From Cyanobium sp. Aljojuca 7A6 (GTDB lineage Bacteria; Cyanobacteriota; Cyanobacteriia; PCC-6307; Cyanobiaceae): a stretch of 64,000 bases of DNA. The stretch lies in the NCBI RefSeq assembly GCF_024346455.1, contig NZ_JAGQCY010000002.1, forward strand, positions 186,001 through 250,000. The letters run 5' to 3'. Positions 45,573 through 53,850 of the stretch are shown one piece after another (position 1 is the stretch's first letter; each line of letters begins with the position of its first letter). Under the pieces are notes generated by a model. That model made no database searches. It saw only the letters and a list, made by a program, of their open reading frames with translations, and was not told where the DNA came from. Made by a program: the position numbers and the translations under genes.

Positions 45573-46310
45573 ATGCATTGGCAGCCACTGGGCCAGCGGA
45601 ACCGACAACCTGAATGGATGGATCAGATCGGCATCGATGCCGCTGCGCACGACCAAGCCTTGCAAGGTCTGCGCCGGATCAATGCCTTGAGCGGTGCTGT
45701 GGGGTCCCTGTTCACGGAGATCAAGGCCCTGGCCGCTGAACAGGCGCACAGCCGCCCCCTGCGAATCCTGGATGTGGCCTGCGGCGGCGGTGATAACAGC
45801 ATCGCCCTGGCGGAACGCTGCCGAAACCATGGTCTGGCCGTGCAGGTCGACGGCTGCGATCTGAGCCAGCAGGCAGTGACCATCGCCAGTCGCACTGCCG
45901 CCGGAAAGCATCTGAAGGCCACCTTCTTCCAAGCCGACGCCTTGAGGGATCCCCTGCCGCTCGATTACGACGTCGTGGTCTGCAGTCTGTTTCTGCATCA
46001 TCTCGATGAGACCGCCGCCGTCGAACTGCTGCGCCGCATGGGCCAGTGCTGCCGCCAGCTCGTACTGGTGAACGACCTGATCCGCAGTCCCCTCGGGTAT
46101 GGGCTGGCGTGGGTGGGCTGTCGCCTGCTGAGTCGCTCCCCGATCGTGCATTTCGATGGTCCCGTTTCGGTGCAAGGGGCTTTCCGGATGGACGAGGCCC
46201 TGGATCTGACGATCCAGGCCGGCCTTGGGGGGGCCCGCGTCCGGCGCAGCTGGCCGGAGCGCTTCCTGCTCAGCTGGCGACGACCCGCCCTGGTCCTTCA
46301 GGCCCCATGA
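45573..46310 (+). CDS. SAM-dependent methyltransferase of type III PKS operon
   Basis: This 245-residue class I methyltransferase has motif I as ILDVACGGGDNSIALAERC (about residues 64-82), followed by VQVDGCDLSQQAV, the post-I acidic strand, and VVVCSLFLHHLDE in motif IV. The C-terminal part is hydrophobic. It is the first gene of a coupled operon with a flavoprotein and a type III PKS and probably O-methylates their phenolic lipid. Its stop overlaps the next ATG (ATGA). The start is not certain: ATG 45480 would add 31 residues. In Streptomyces the comparable srsB gene methylates alkylresorcinols. Confidence 0.8.
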   Translation: MHWQPLGQRNRQPEWMDQIGIDAAAHDQALQGLRRINALSGAVGSLFTEIKALAAEQAHSRPLRILDVACGGGDNSIALAERCRNHGLAVQVDGCDLSQQAVTIASRTAAGKHLKATFFQADALRDPLPLDYDVVVCSLFLHHLDETAAVELLRRMGQCCRQLVLVNDLIRSPLGYGLAWVGCRLLSRSPIVHFDGPVSVQGAFRMDEALDLTIQAGLGGARVRRSWPERFLLSWRRPALVLQAP

Positions 46311-47461
46311 GCGCACCGGAGTGGGATGTGATCGTGCTCGGGGCAGGTCCCGCTGGCGCCCTGGCGGCCCACCAGCTCTCCAGGCAGCGGCTGCGGGTGC
46401 TGCTGGTGGAGAAGCGCGCCTTTCCACGCTGGAAAGTCTGCGGCACCTGCCTCAACGGGGTGGCCCTCGGGGCGCTGGCACAGGCCGGTCTCCCGGGCCT
46501 GGTGGAGCAGCTGGGCGGTGTGCCCCTCGTCCGGCTGCGACTCGGCCTGCAGAAGCACCAGACGGACCTGGCCATCCCCCTGGGCCGGGCGCTCTCCCGG
46601 GGCAGCCTCGACCTGGCCCTCTGCGATGCCGCGGTGGCCGAAGGAACGGTGTTGCGAATGAACACCGAGGCCACGGTGGCTGGCCCCTGTCCAGGCGGCC
46701 GGCAGGTGCGACTCAACAGCGGCGCCATGCCTGAAACCACCAGCGCCAGGGTGGTGCTGCTGGCGACCGGGCTGGGCAGCTCAGGACTGAACCCTGCCAG
46801 CCCGATCCGGACTCGGGTCCAGGCCCACTCCAGAGTGGGTGCCGGCTGCCGGGTGGACGCCGGCGCCAGCCGCTATGGCCGGGGCACGATCCACATGGCG
46901 ATCGGACGGCACGGCTACGTCGGGCTGGTGCGCACCGAAGCCGGTGATCTCAACCTGGCGGCGGCCTTCGACCGGGCCCATCTGATCCAGGCGGGAGGAG
47001 CGGCCCTCGCCGCCGCCGGCGTGCTGGCGGAGGCCGGATTCGATCCCGTCCCCCAGGCGTCCGCCGCCACCTGGCTGGCCACCCCGGCCCTGACCGTTGG
47101 CCGTTGGCCGTTGGCGTCCGAGCGGTTGCTGTTGCTGGGGGACGCTGCCGGTTACGTCGAACCCTTCACGGGGGAGGGCATGGGCTGGGCGCTGGTGGGA
47201 GCTCTGGCGGCAGTGCCGCTGGTGCTGCAGGGCCAACACCAATGGAGCAGGGAGCTCGAACGGCAATGGGGCCAGCGCCACCGGCAGCTGATCGGATCTC
47301 GCCAACGCCTCTGTCGTGGACTGGCCTTCGCCCTGCGGCGTCCTGGCCTCAGCCGCGCTCTCCTGGCAGCGCTGGACCGCTGGCCGATCCTGGCTGCGCC
47401 CTTCCTGCACTCCATCGATGGCGCCAGCTTGACCCCGCTTGTCTCCAGGCCATGTCCCTGA
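46307..47461 (+). CDS. FAD-dependent monooxygenase/reductase of type III PKS operon
   Basis: This 384-residue flavoprotein opens with a Rossmann motif, VIVLGAGPAGALAAHQLSRQRLRV. FPRWKVCGTCLNGVAL follows, a cysteine-containing block shared with the geranylgeranyl reductase-like and hydroxylase families. The second FAD site is LLLLGDAAGYVEPFTGEGMGWAL (about residues 275-297). With a type III PKS and a methyltransferase it most likely hydroxylates an alkylresorcinol ring; reduction of an acyl chain is an alternative. The start ATG overlaps the methyltransferase stop, and the end overlaps the PKS start by 10 bp. Confidence 0.8.
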   Translation: MSAPEWDVIVLGAGPAGALAAHQLSRQRLRVLLVEKRAFPRWKVCGTCLNGVALGALAQAGLPGLVEQLGGVPLVRLRLGLQKHQTDLAIPLGRALSRGSLDLALCDAAVAEGTVLRMNTEATVAGPCPGGRQVRLNSGAMPETTSARVVLLATGLGSSGLNPASPIRTRVQAHSRVGAGCRVDAGASRYGRGTIHMAIGRHGYVGLVRTEAGDLNLAAAFDRAHLIQAGGAALAAAGVLAEAGFDPVPQASAATWLATPALTVGRWPLASERLLLLGDAAGYVEPFTGEGMGWALVGALAAVPLVLQGQHQWSRELERQWGQRHRQLIGSRQRLCRGLAFALRRPGLSRALLAALDRWPILAAPFLHSIDGASLTPLVSRPCP

Positions 47462-48549
47462 CCATTCAGGGCCTGGGAACGGCCCTGCCACCTCAGCGCA
47501 TCGCCCAGGGCGATGCCGCCACCATCGCGGCCCAGGTGGCCCTGCCCAACCAGGTCCCCTCTCCAGGCCAGCGCCGACTCCTGGATACCCTGCATCGCCG
47601 CTCGGGCGTCGCCACGCGCCACAGCGTCCTGCTCGATCCCCCCGGCAACGACCCCCGACAAACCTTCTTTGGAGCCACAAGCCCCGGCACCGGGGAGCGA
47701 ATGCGCCGCTATGCACGGGAGGCACCACCCCTGGCCCTGCGTGCCGTCGAGGGAGCCCTCGCACAAGCCCGGGTGTCCCCGGAACGGATCACCCATCTGA
47801 TCACGATCTCCTGCAGCGGCTTCGCGGCCCCCGGCATCGATCTCGCCTTGATGGCCGCCCTGCCGATGGACGCTGGCCTGGCGCGGACCCATGTGGGATT
47901 CATGGGCTGCCACGGGGCCCTCAACGGTCTGAGGGTCGCCGCCGGGTTCACCGCTGCCGAGCCGGGGGCCTGTGTGCTGCTCTGTGCCGTCGAGCTCTGC
48001 AGCCTCCATCTCCAGTACGGGTGGGATGCCGAGCGGATCGTGGCCAATGCCCTGTTCGCCGATGGGGCCGCCGCCCTGGTGGCCACCGGGGAGGCCCGGG
48101 CAGAGGGGGGCCCAGCCGCGGAGCCGCTGGGCCGGTTGATCGCCAGCGGCTCCCTTGTGGTGCCAGGCAGCACCGATGCCATGTCCTGGGAGATTGGTGA
48201 CCACGGCTTCGCCATGGGCCTGTCTCCACAGGTTCCTGATCTGATCAGCGAGCATCTGCGTCCCTGGCTGGAGGGGTGGCTGGCCTCCCACCACCTCACC
48301 TGCGCCGCCATCGGCTCCTGGGCCGTGCATCCCGGCGGGCCCCGCATTCTTTCAGCGGTCACCCAGGGCCTGGGGCTCGATCCACGACTGATCGAACCCT
48401 CGCGGTCGGTACTGCGGGACTACGGCAACATGTCGTCCCCGACGCTGCTGTTCATCCTCGAGCGGCTGCGGCGTTGCGGCGCCCCCGGGCCCTGCCTGGC
48501 CATGGCCTTCGGACCTGGCCTGTGCATCGAAGTGGCCCTGCTGGAGTGA
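47452..48549 (+). CDS. Type III polyketide synthase (alkylresorcinol/chalcone-synthase superfamily)
   Basis: This 365-residue homodimeric ketosynthase extends acyl-CoA starters with malonyl-CoA and cyclises the chain. The catalytic triad is complete: Cys153 in GFMGCHGALNGL, His293 in WAVHPGGPRIL and Asn326 in DYGNMSSPT, plus the GFGPG-like AFGPGLCIE loop near the C-terminus. The N-terminal ALPPQRIAQGD is typical of bacterial members. The operon with a methyltransferase and a flavoprotein matches phenolic-lipid clusters such as Streptomyces srsABC, and I recall the hierridin genes of Cyanobium as similar. The product is probably a methoxylated long-chain phenol; chain length cannot be read from sequence. 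Confidence 0.92.
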   Translation: MSLTIQGLGTALPPQRIAQGDAATIAAQVALPNQVPSPGQRRLLDTLHRRSGVATRHSVLLDPPGNDPRQTFFGATSPGTGERMRRYAREAPPLALRAVEGALAQARVSPERITHLITISCSGFAAPGIDLALMAALPMDAGLARTHVGFMGCHGALNGLRVAAGFTAAEPGACVLLCAVELCSLHLQYGWDAERIVANALFADGAAALVATGEARAEGGPAAEPLGRLIASGSLVVPGSTDAMSWEIGDHGFAMGLSPQVPDLISEHLRPWLEGWLASHHLTCAAIGSWAVHPGGPRILSAVTQGLGLDPRLIEPSRSVLRDYGNMSSPTLLFILERLRRCGAPGPCLAMAFGPGLCIEVALLE

Positions 48550-48585
48550 TCCAGCCTCAGCAACGCTGACCGCCTGCTGGCCGCT

Positions 48586-50751
48586 TCAGCCCCCCAGGCG
48601 GGTGAAGTCGGCAAGCACGGCGGCCTGGTTGCGCAGCACGGCCAGGAGCCGCAATCGGTTGCGGCGCACCTCAGGTTCCTCACACATCACCATGACGCTG
48701 TCGTCGCCATCAAAGAAGGCGGCCAGGGTGGCTCCGCTCTCCCCCAGCAAACGGGCGAGGGGCTCGTAGCGGGCAGTTCCGGTGGCGCCGGCATGCAGGG
48801 CCAACCGCTCCAGCACCGACAGCACCGCAGCCTCACTGGGGGAAACGAAGAGCTCCGGGTCCACCACGCCAGCCGGGCTGAGGACGTCAGCGGCCAGATC
48901 GGCGTGTTCGGCCAGGCGAGAGGCCCGTTGCACCACCGCTTGCACCAGGGGCAGGCGCTCCTCCAGGCGCAGGCTCCGCAGCAGCTCCACCCGGGCCCGG
49001 GCATCGGCCGGATCCCGCAACAGCCGCTCCAGGGAAGCGCCCTCTCCGGCCACGGCCTGCACCAGATCGGCGCTGGAGCCCTCCTCCTCCAGCAGGCTGG
49101 CGAGGCGCTGACGCAGGAAGTCGAGCAGGTCGGACGCCAAGACGAGTGGCTCGACCGCCAGGGCGGGCAGCAGGACCTGCCAATGGGCCGTCGCTTCGGC
49201 CATCACGGCCACCAGATCAAGCGACCAGCCTCGATCCCAGAGGATCTGCAACACACCGTTACCGGCACGGCGCAGGGCATAGGGGTCGGAGGAGCCGCTG
49301 GGCCTCTCTCCCCTGGCGAAAATGCTCAGCAGGAGCTCCAGTCGCTCGGCCAGGGCCAGCAGGGCGCCCGCCTCCGAACCCGGCAGGGCATCGCCGGCCC
49401 CACGGGGCTGGTAGTGCTCCAGCACCGCCAGGGCCACGGCGCGGGTTTCCCCCTCCGCCAGCAGGTATTTGGCCCCCATGATCCCCTGCAACTCCGGGAA
49501 TTCCCCCACCATCTGGCTGACCAGGTCGTGCTTGCAGAGGGGAGCGGCCCGGCGGGCGGCGCTGGCAGCCTCCTCGCCGATCGGCAGATGGCGACAAAGC
49601 TGATCGGCCAGCCAGGCGAGACGCCGGCTGCGGTCGGCCAGGCTTCCCAGCCCTTCGGCAAAGGTGACCCGGTCGAGGGCTTCCACCCGCTCGCCGCTGC
49701 TCTGACGGCGATCCGCCGCCAGGAAGAAGGCTGCGTCCGCCAGGCGCGCCCGCAGCACCCGCTCATTGCCGCGGCGAATCGTATCGGCGGCGGCCTCCAG
49801 ACCATTGGAGATGCAGAGGAAGCGCGGCATCAGCACCGCCTCCGCCACCAGGGCGAGGGGATCGCCTGAGGCCCCCGAGAGGCGCAGGGGCACATAGCGC
49901 TGGTGGGAACGCATCACCGTGCTGAGCACCTCCGGCGGCAGGGCCAGATAGGCGCTGTCGATGCGTCCCTCGATCAAGCGGGGGGATTCCACCAGGTCAA
50001 CCAGTTCGTCGAACAGCGCCTCTGGCAGATCCAGCTCGGCCCCAGCCCGCTCGGCGGCCGCCTCCAGCTCATGGCGAATCCTCTGTCCCCTGGCCTCCCG
50101 GTCAACCTGCACATCGGCGGCCTCCAGGGTGGCGGCGTAGGCCCCGGCGGAGGGGATCACCACCGCTCCTTGATGCAGACGATGGCCGCGGCTGAGGCGG
50201 CCGCTGCTCAGGGGCGGATCCACATCAGTGAGCTGCACCGGAACAATCGCCCCATCCAGCAGCGCCACGAGCCAGCGCAGGGGCCGGCTGAAGCGGCCGT
50301 CGCCATCGCCCCAGCGCATGAAGCGCCGACCCTGCAGGGAGCGGATCCAGCCGGGGATGCAGCCAGCCAGTACCTCCTCGGCAGAGCGGCCGGCCTCAGT
50401 GGTACGGGCGAACACGAAGGGGCCCTTGTCGGTGTCGCGGATCTCCAGATGCTCCGGCCCGCAGCCACAACGGCGGGCGAAGCCCAGGGCCGCCTGGGTG
50501 GGCTGGCCATCGCGGAACGCCTGCTGGGCCGGGGGGCCCTTGCGGTCTTCGACCAGGTCCTGCTGGCGCTCGGGCAATCCGGCGATGGTCACCGCCAGCC
50601 GGCGGGGGGTGCCGCTGGCGGTGATTCTGTCCCAGGACAGGCGGGCTCCCTGCAGATCCCTGGCCACAATCGCCTCCAGCTGGGGCTGGGCCAGGCGCAC
50701 GAAATCGGCCGGCAGTTCCTCGGTTCCGATCTCCAGAAGAAAGGTGGCCAT
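48586..50751 (-). CDS. glyS: Glycyl-tRNA synthetase beta subunit
   Basis: This 721-residue beta chain of the bacterial alpha2-beta2 GlyRS recognises tRNA. It begins ATFLLEIGTEELPADFV, the diagnostic N-terminus. RFMRWGDGDGRFSRPLRWLVALLD and the internal HD-like and anticodon-binding regions (SLDLVAVMAEA, AAFFDGDDSVMVMCEEPEVR) follow. ATG 50751 is used; open frame runs upstream but is not conserved. The gene converges on the PKS gene and is divergent from sir. glyQ is not in the window. Confidence 0.96.
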   Translation of the reverse strand: MATFLLEIGTEELPADFVRLAQPQLEAIVARDLQGARLSWDRITASGTPRRLAVTIAGLPERQQDLVEDRKGPPAQQAFRDGQPTQAALGFARRCGCGPEHLEIRDTDKGPFVFARTTEAGRSAEEVLAGCIPGWIRSLQGRRFMRWGDGDGRFSRPLRWLVALLDGAIVPVQLTDVDPPLSSGRLSRGHRLHQGAVVIPSAGAYAATLEAADVQVDREARGQRIRHELEAAAERAGAELDLPEALFDELVDLVESPRLIEGRIDSAYLALPPEVLSTVMRSHQRYVPLRLSGASGDPLALVAEAVLMPRFLCISNGLEAAADTIRRGNERVLRARLADAAFFLAADRRQSSGERVEALDRVTFAEGLGSLADRSRRLAWLADQLCRHLPIGEEAASAARRAAPLCKHDLVSQMVGEFPELQGIMGAKYLLAEGETRAVALAVLEHYQPRGAGDALPGSEAGALLALAERLELLLSIFARGERPSGSSDPYALRRAGNGVLQILWDRGWSLDLVAVMAEATAHWQVLLPALAVEPLVLASDLLDFLRQRLASLLEEEGSSADLVQAVAGEGASLERLLRDPADARARVELLRSLRLEERLPLVQAVVQRASRLAEHADLAADVLSPAGVVDPELFVSPSEAAVLSVLERLALHAGATGTARYEPLARLLGESGATLAAFFDGDDSVMVMCEEPEVRRNRLRLLAVLRNQAAVLADFTRLGG

Positions 50752-50858
50752 GCGGGGGGGCGGGCAGGACGCGACTGTATGCAAAGGAGGGAGATGGCGA
50801 TCAGCGCCAGCGGTCCGATCCGTCCCGTTCGCTAGTTTCGTTCCAACAACCCTTCTGC

Positions 50859-52634
50859 ATGCCGATGTCCTCGACGACAGTCGCCGACAGCACGTCGCTC
50901 CCATCGGCATCCCCCGCCAAACCCCCCACCAAACAGGAGGCGCTCAAGGCTGGCAGCGGCCACCTGCATGACCCGCTGGCCGCCGAACTGGGCAACGCGT
51001 TGCCCAGCTTCACCGATCCCGCCGTCCAGATCCTCAAGTTCCACGGCAGTTACCAGCAGGACGACCGGGACAAGCGTCGCAAGGGGGCTGAAAAGGACTG
51101 GCAGATGATGCTGCGGTTGCGGAATCCCGGCGGGCGCATTCCCACCTCTCTGTATCTGGCTCTCGATACCCTCGCCGATCGGCTGGGCAACGGCACCCTG
51201 CGCATCACCACGCGCCAGGCCTTCCAGATGCACGGCGTGCTGAAGACGGACCTCAAGGAGGTGATCGGCGGCATCGTGCGGGCCCTTGGCTCGACGCTGT
51301 CGGCCTGTGGCGACATCAACCGCAACGTCATGGCCCCGGCCGCCCCCTTCGAGCGCGATGGCTACCCGGAGGCCCGTCTGCTGGCCGATCAGATCGCCGA
51401 CCTGCTGGCGCCCCAGGCGGCCGAGGGGTCCTACCTGGACCTCTGGGTCGACGGCGACCTCAGCTACCGCATCAAGCCCAAGGGCCCCGTGAAGAAGGCG
51501 CGCAAGCTGCAGGAGAGCGGAGTCGTGTTCAGTGGCGACTCGGCCGAACCGCTCTACGGCGCTACCTACCTGCCCCGCAAGTTCAAGGTCGCCGTCACCG
51601 TTCCCGGTGACAACTCCGTCGACCTGCTGACCCAGGACATCGGCCTGGTGCTGTTCAGCGATCCCTCCGGCCGGCCGCTGGGCTGCAACGTCTACGTGGG
51701 CGGTGGCATGGGACGGACCCACAACAAGGAGGAGACCTTCGCCCGCACCGCCGATCCCCTCGGCTACGTGGCCGCCGCCCATGTGCTGGAGCTGGTACAG
51801 GCCATCGTGGCCCTGCAGCGCGACCATGGCGACCGCGAACAACGCCGCCATGCCCGGATGAAGTATCTGATCCACGACCGTGGTGTGGACTGGTTCAGGA
51901 CCGAACTGGGGCGCTACTTTCCCCATCCGATCAAGGGGATGCGCCGCGAACCGACCGCCGTCCTCACCGATTACCTGGGTTGGCACCGCCAGTCGCCGGG
52001 CCTGTGGTTCGTGGGTCTGCCGGTGCTGTGCGGGCGTCTCCAGGGGGACCTCAAGACCGGCCTGCGACGTCTCATCGAGACCTACCAGCTGGAGGTGCGA
52101 CTCACCCCCAACCAGGACCTGCTGCTCTGCAACATCGGCAGCGCCCAGCGGGTCTCGGTGCGGCAGGCCCTGGCGGAGCTGGGCCTCACCAGTCCAGAGG
52201 CCCCGCCCGCACTGGCGCGTCACGCCCTGGCCTGCCCGGCCCTGCCCCTCTGCGGCCTGGCCGTCACCGAGGCCGAGCGGGTCCTCCCCGATGTGCTCGC
52301 CCGCCTCGACGCGCTGCTGGAGCGCCTGGAGATCAGCAAGCCGCTCCTGGTGCGCATGACGGGCTGCCCCAACGGCTGCGCCCGCCCCTACATGGCCGAG
52401 ATCGGGTTGGTGGGGAGCGCGGTCGACACCTACCAGCTATGGCTCGGCGGTAGCCATGGCCTCACGCGTCTGGCCAGGCCCTACCTGGAGAAAATGCCCC
52501 TGGAGGAGCTGGAAGCGACCCTGGAGCCCCTGCTGACGGCCTGGCGCGACAAGGGCGGCCCCCGTAGCCGCTTCGGCGACTTCACTGAACGGCTCGGCGA
52601 CCAACGGGTGAGGGAGCTGCTCTCCCCCGCCTGA
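50859..52634 (+). CDS. sir: Ferredoxin-sulfite reductase
   Basis: This 591-residue siroheme and 4Fe-4S enzyme makes sulfide from sulfite with electrons from ferredoxin, for cysteine synthesis. TTRQAFQMHGVLKTDLKE, ACGDINRNVMAPAAPF and NVYVGGGMGRTHNKEETFAR are typical of plant/cyanobacterial Sir. The cluster cysteines are in ACPALPLCGLA (about 459 and 465) and TGCPNGCARPY (about 503 and 507). The N-terminal repeat domains are both present. A second ATG six bases downstream is equally possible. Confidence 0.95.
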   Translation: MPMSSTTVADSTSLPSASPAKPPTKQEALKAGSGHLHDPLAAELGNALPSFTDPAVQILKFHGSYQQDDRDKRRKGAEKDWQMMLRLRNPGGRIPTSLYLALDTLADRLGNGTLRITTRQAFQMHGVLKTDLKEVIGGIVRALGSTLSACGDINRNVMAPAAPFERDGYPEARLLADQIADLLAPQAAEGSYLDLWVDGDLSYRIKPKGPVKKARKLQESGVVFSGDSAEPLYGATYLPRKFKVAVTVPGDNSVDLLTQDIGLVLFSDPSGRPLGCNVYVGGGMGRTHNKEETFARTADPLGYVAAAHVLELVQAIVALQRDHGDREQRRHARMKYLIHDRGVDWFRTELGRYFPHPIKGMRREPTAVLTDYLGWHRQSPGLWFVGLPVLCGRLQGDLKTGLRRLIETYQLEVRLTPNQDLLLCNIGSAQRVSVRQALAELGLTSPEAPPALARHALACPALPLCGLAVTEAERVLPDVLARLDALLERLEISKPLLVRMTGCPNGCARPYMAEIGLVGSAVDTYQLWLGGSHGLTRLARPYLEKMPLEELEATLEPLLTAWRDKGGPRSRFGDFTERLGDQRVRELLSPA

Positions 52635-52704
52635 TCCCGGCCGATCGATTCCTTCGAACCGACCCGGGAGCCCGCTTACGGTGGGGTCTGTCCGAATCGC
52701 GCGC

Positions 52705-53136
52705 ATGCGGAACTCTGTGGCCGCTGCCATCCAGCCCCTGCTCCGCCCGCTCCTCTGCGGGGTGCTGCTGGGGCTGCTGCCTGGGCCTGGCGGGGCCAAC
52801 GAGGCGGCAGAGCGACCCAACCCACCGCAGGCGCCTGTCAGGTACTTCGATTCAGACCCGCAGGCCTGCAAGCCGGAGTCGATCAGCGCCTCCTACAAAA
52901 GCCATCTGCTGCCCTTCGCTGACCAGAGCCCCGAAGTGCTGGCCAAATTGCGCCGGGTGCAGGACGACATGACCCTCGCCAGCCTCAAACGCTGCGTCCA
53001 GAAAGGTCTGCTGACCCGTCCCCAGGCCAGCGTTCTGTTCCGGGAACTGGGCCTGACCCTGCCTGACACGGTCATCCCCGTGGTCGGTGGCGCTCCACCC
53101 GCCACCCGTCAACCCTCCCCGGCGACGGCGCCATAA
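52705..53136 (+). CDS. Small secreted protein, unknown
   Basis: This 143-residue protein has a signal peptide (hydrophobic residues about 7-30, ending PGPGGANE). The mature part has two cysteines (DPQACKPES, LKRCVQKGL) and helical stretches (HLLPFADQSPEVLAKLRRVQ), and a proline-rich tail. I recognise no family. ATG 52705 is preferred because the signal peptide starts there; a GTG at 52681 would add eight residues. The last 28 bp overlap the convergent VanX-type gene. Confidence 0.65.
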   Translation: MRNSVAAAIQPLLRPLLCGVLLGLLPGPGGANEAAERPNPPQAPVRYFDSDPQACKPESISASYKSHLLPFADQSPEVLAKLRRVQDDMTLASLKRCVQKGLLTRPQASVLFRELGLTLPDTVIPVVGGAPPATRQPSPATAP

Positions 53137-53816
53137 CGAGCCTGTGGCTCCTGGCATCGCCAGGCCCAGAGCTGGTCGCCGTGGCTGAAATGCCACCACT
53201 CATTCGGGTGCTGGGCAAACCCCGCCGCTCCCATCACCGCCGCCAAAAGGCGCCGGCGGGCGTGCCAGTCGGCGGCCTCGCTGAGCGGGACGGCCCCGGC
53301 ATAGTGATCGGGCTCGGAGATCGCCCCGATCGCGTCAATCTCCCCGCCCATCGCCAGGGGCTGGCCGCTGACGCCGGCCAGGGTGAGATCCACCGCAGCG
53401 CCAGTGCTGTGGGGGGGTGGGGTGGACGGATCGCTGCTCGGTGGTGCCCAGAAACGGTCCACCTCCGCCGCCACTCCCGCCTGGGCGTCCCCGCCGGCAT
53501 CGGGATCGAGACCCCGCTCCCGGCAGGCCGCACGGAACGCGTGGCGGACCATGAACGCCTGGACGGCGATGGGGCGCCAGGCATCAAAAATGGCCAGCCG
53601 CCATTGGGGTTGTTGCTGCTGGAGCAGGGCCTGGGCCGTCTCCAGCCGGGTGATCACCGCGCGGCGCAGCCGGAACGGACTGGCGCCAGCGCCATAGGGC
53701 GCCCCCAGGACTTGATAGGGATGGGGTTCCAGGGGCCATAGCGTCGCCGGCAAGTCGCCCAGGGGCTCGCCAGCGTCGTCGATGGGGATCGGACTCCAGG
53801 GGCGGAGGGGGGGCAT
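53109..53816 (-). CDS. D-alanyl-D-alanine dipeptidase, VanX/DdpX type
   Basis: This 235-residue zinc dipeptidase has IFDAWRPIAVQAFMV, then PHSTGAAVDLTLAG (HxxxxxxD zinc ligands) and EWWHFSHGDQLWAW with the catalytic glutamate and last histidine. It cleaves D-Ala-D-Ala, probably for recycling in the cytosol since no signal peptide is present. It follows recG by 34 bp. A glycopeptide-resistance role is unlikely without vanA/vanH-like neighbours. Confidence 0.9.
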   Translation of the reverse strand: MPPLRPWSPIPIDDAGEPLGDLPATLWPLEPHPYQVLGAPYGAGASPFRLRRAVITRLETAQALLQQQQPQWRLAIFDAWRPIAVQAFMVRHAFRAACRERGLDPDAGGDAQAGVAAEVDRFWAPPSSDPSTPPPHSTGAAVDLTLAGVSGQPLAMGGEIDAIGAISEPDHYAGAVPLSEAADWHARRRLLAAVMGAAGFAQHPNEWWHFSHGDQLWAWRCQEPQARYGAVAGEG

Positions 53817-53850
53817 GGCTGGGGAGACCGCCTCGGTTCGCTGTCGTGGC

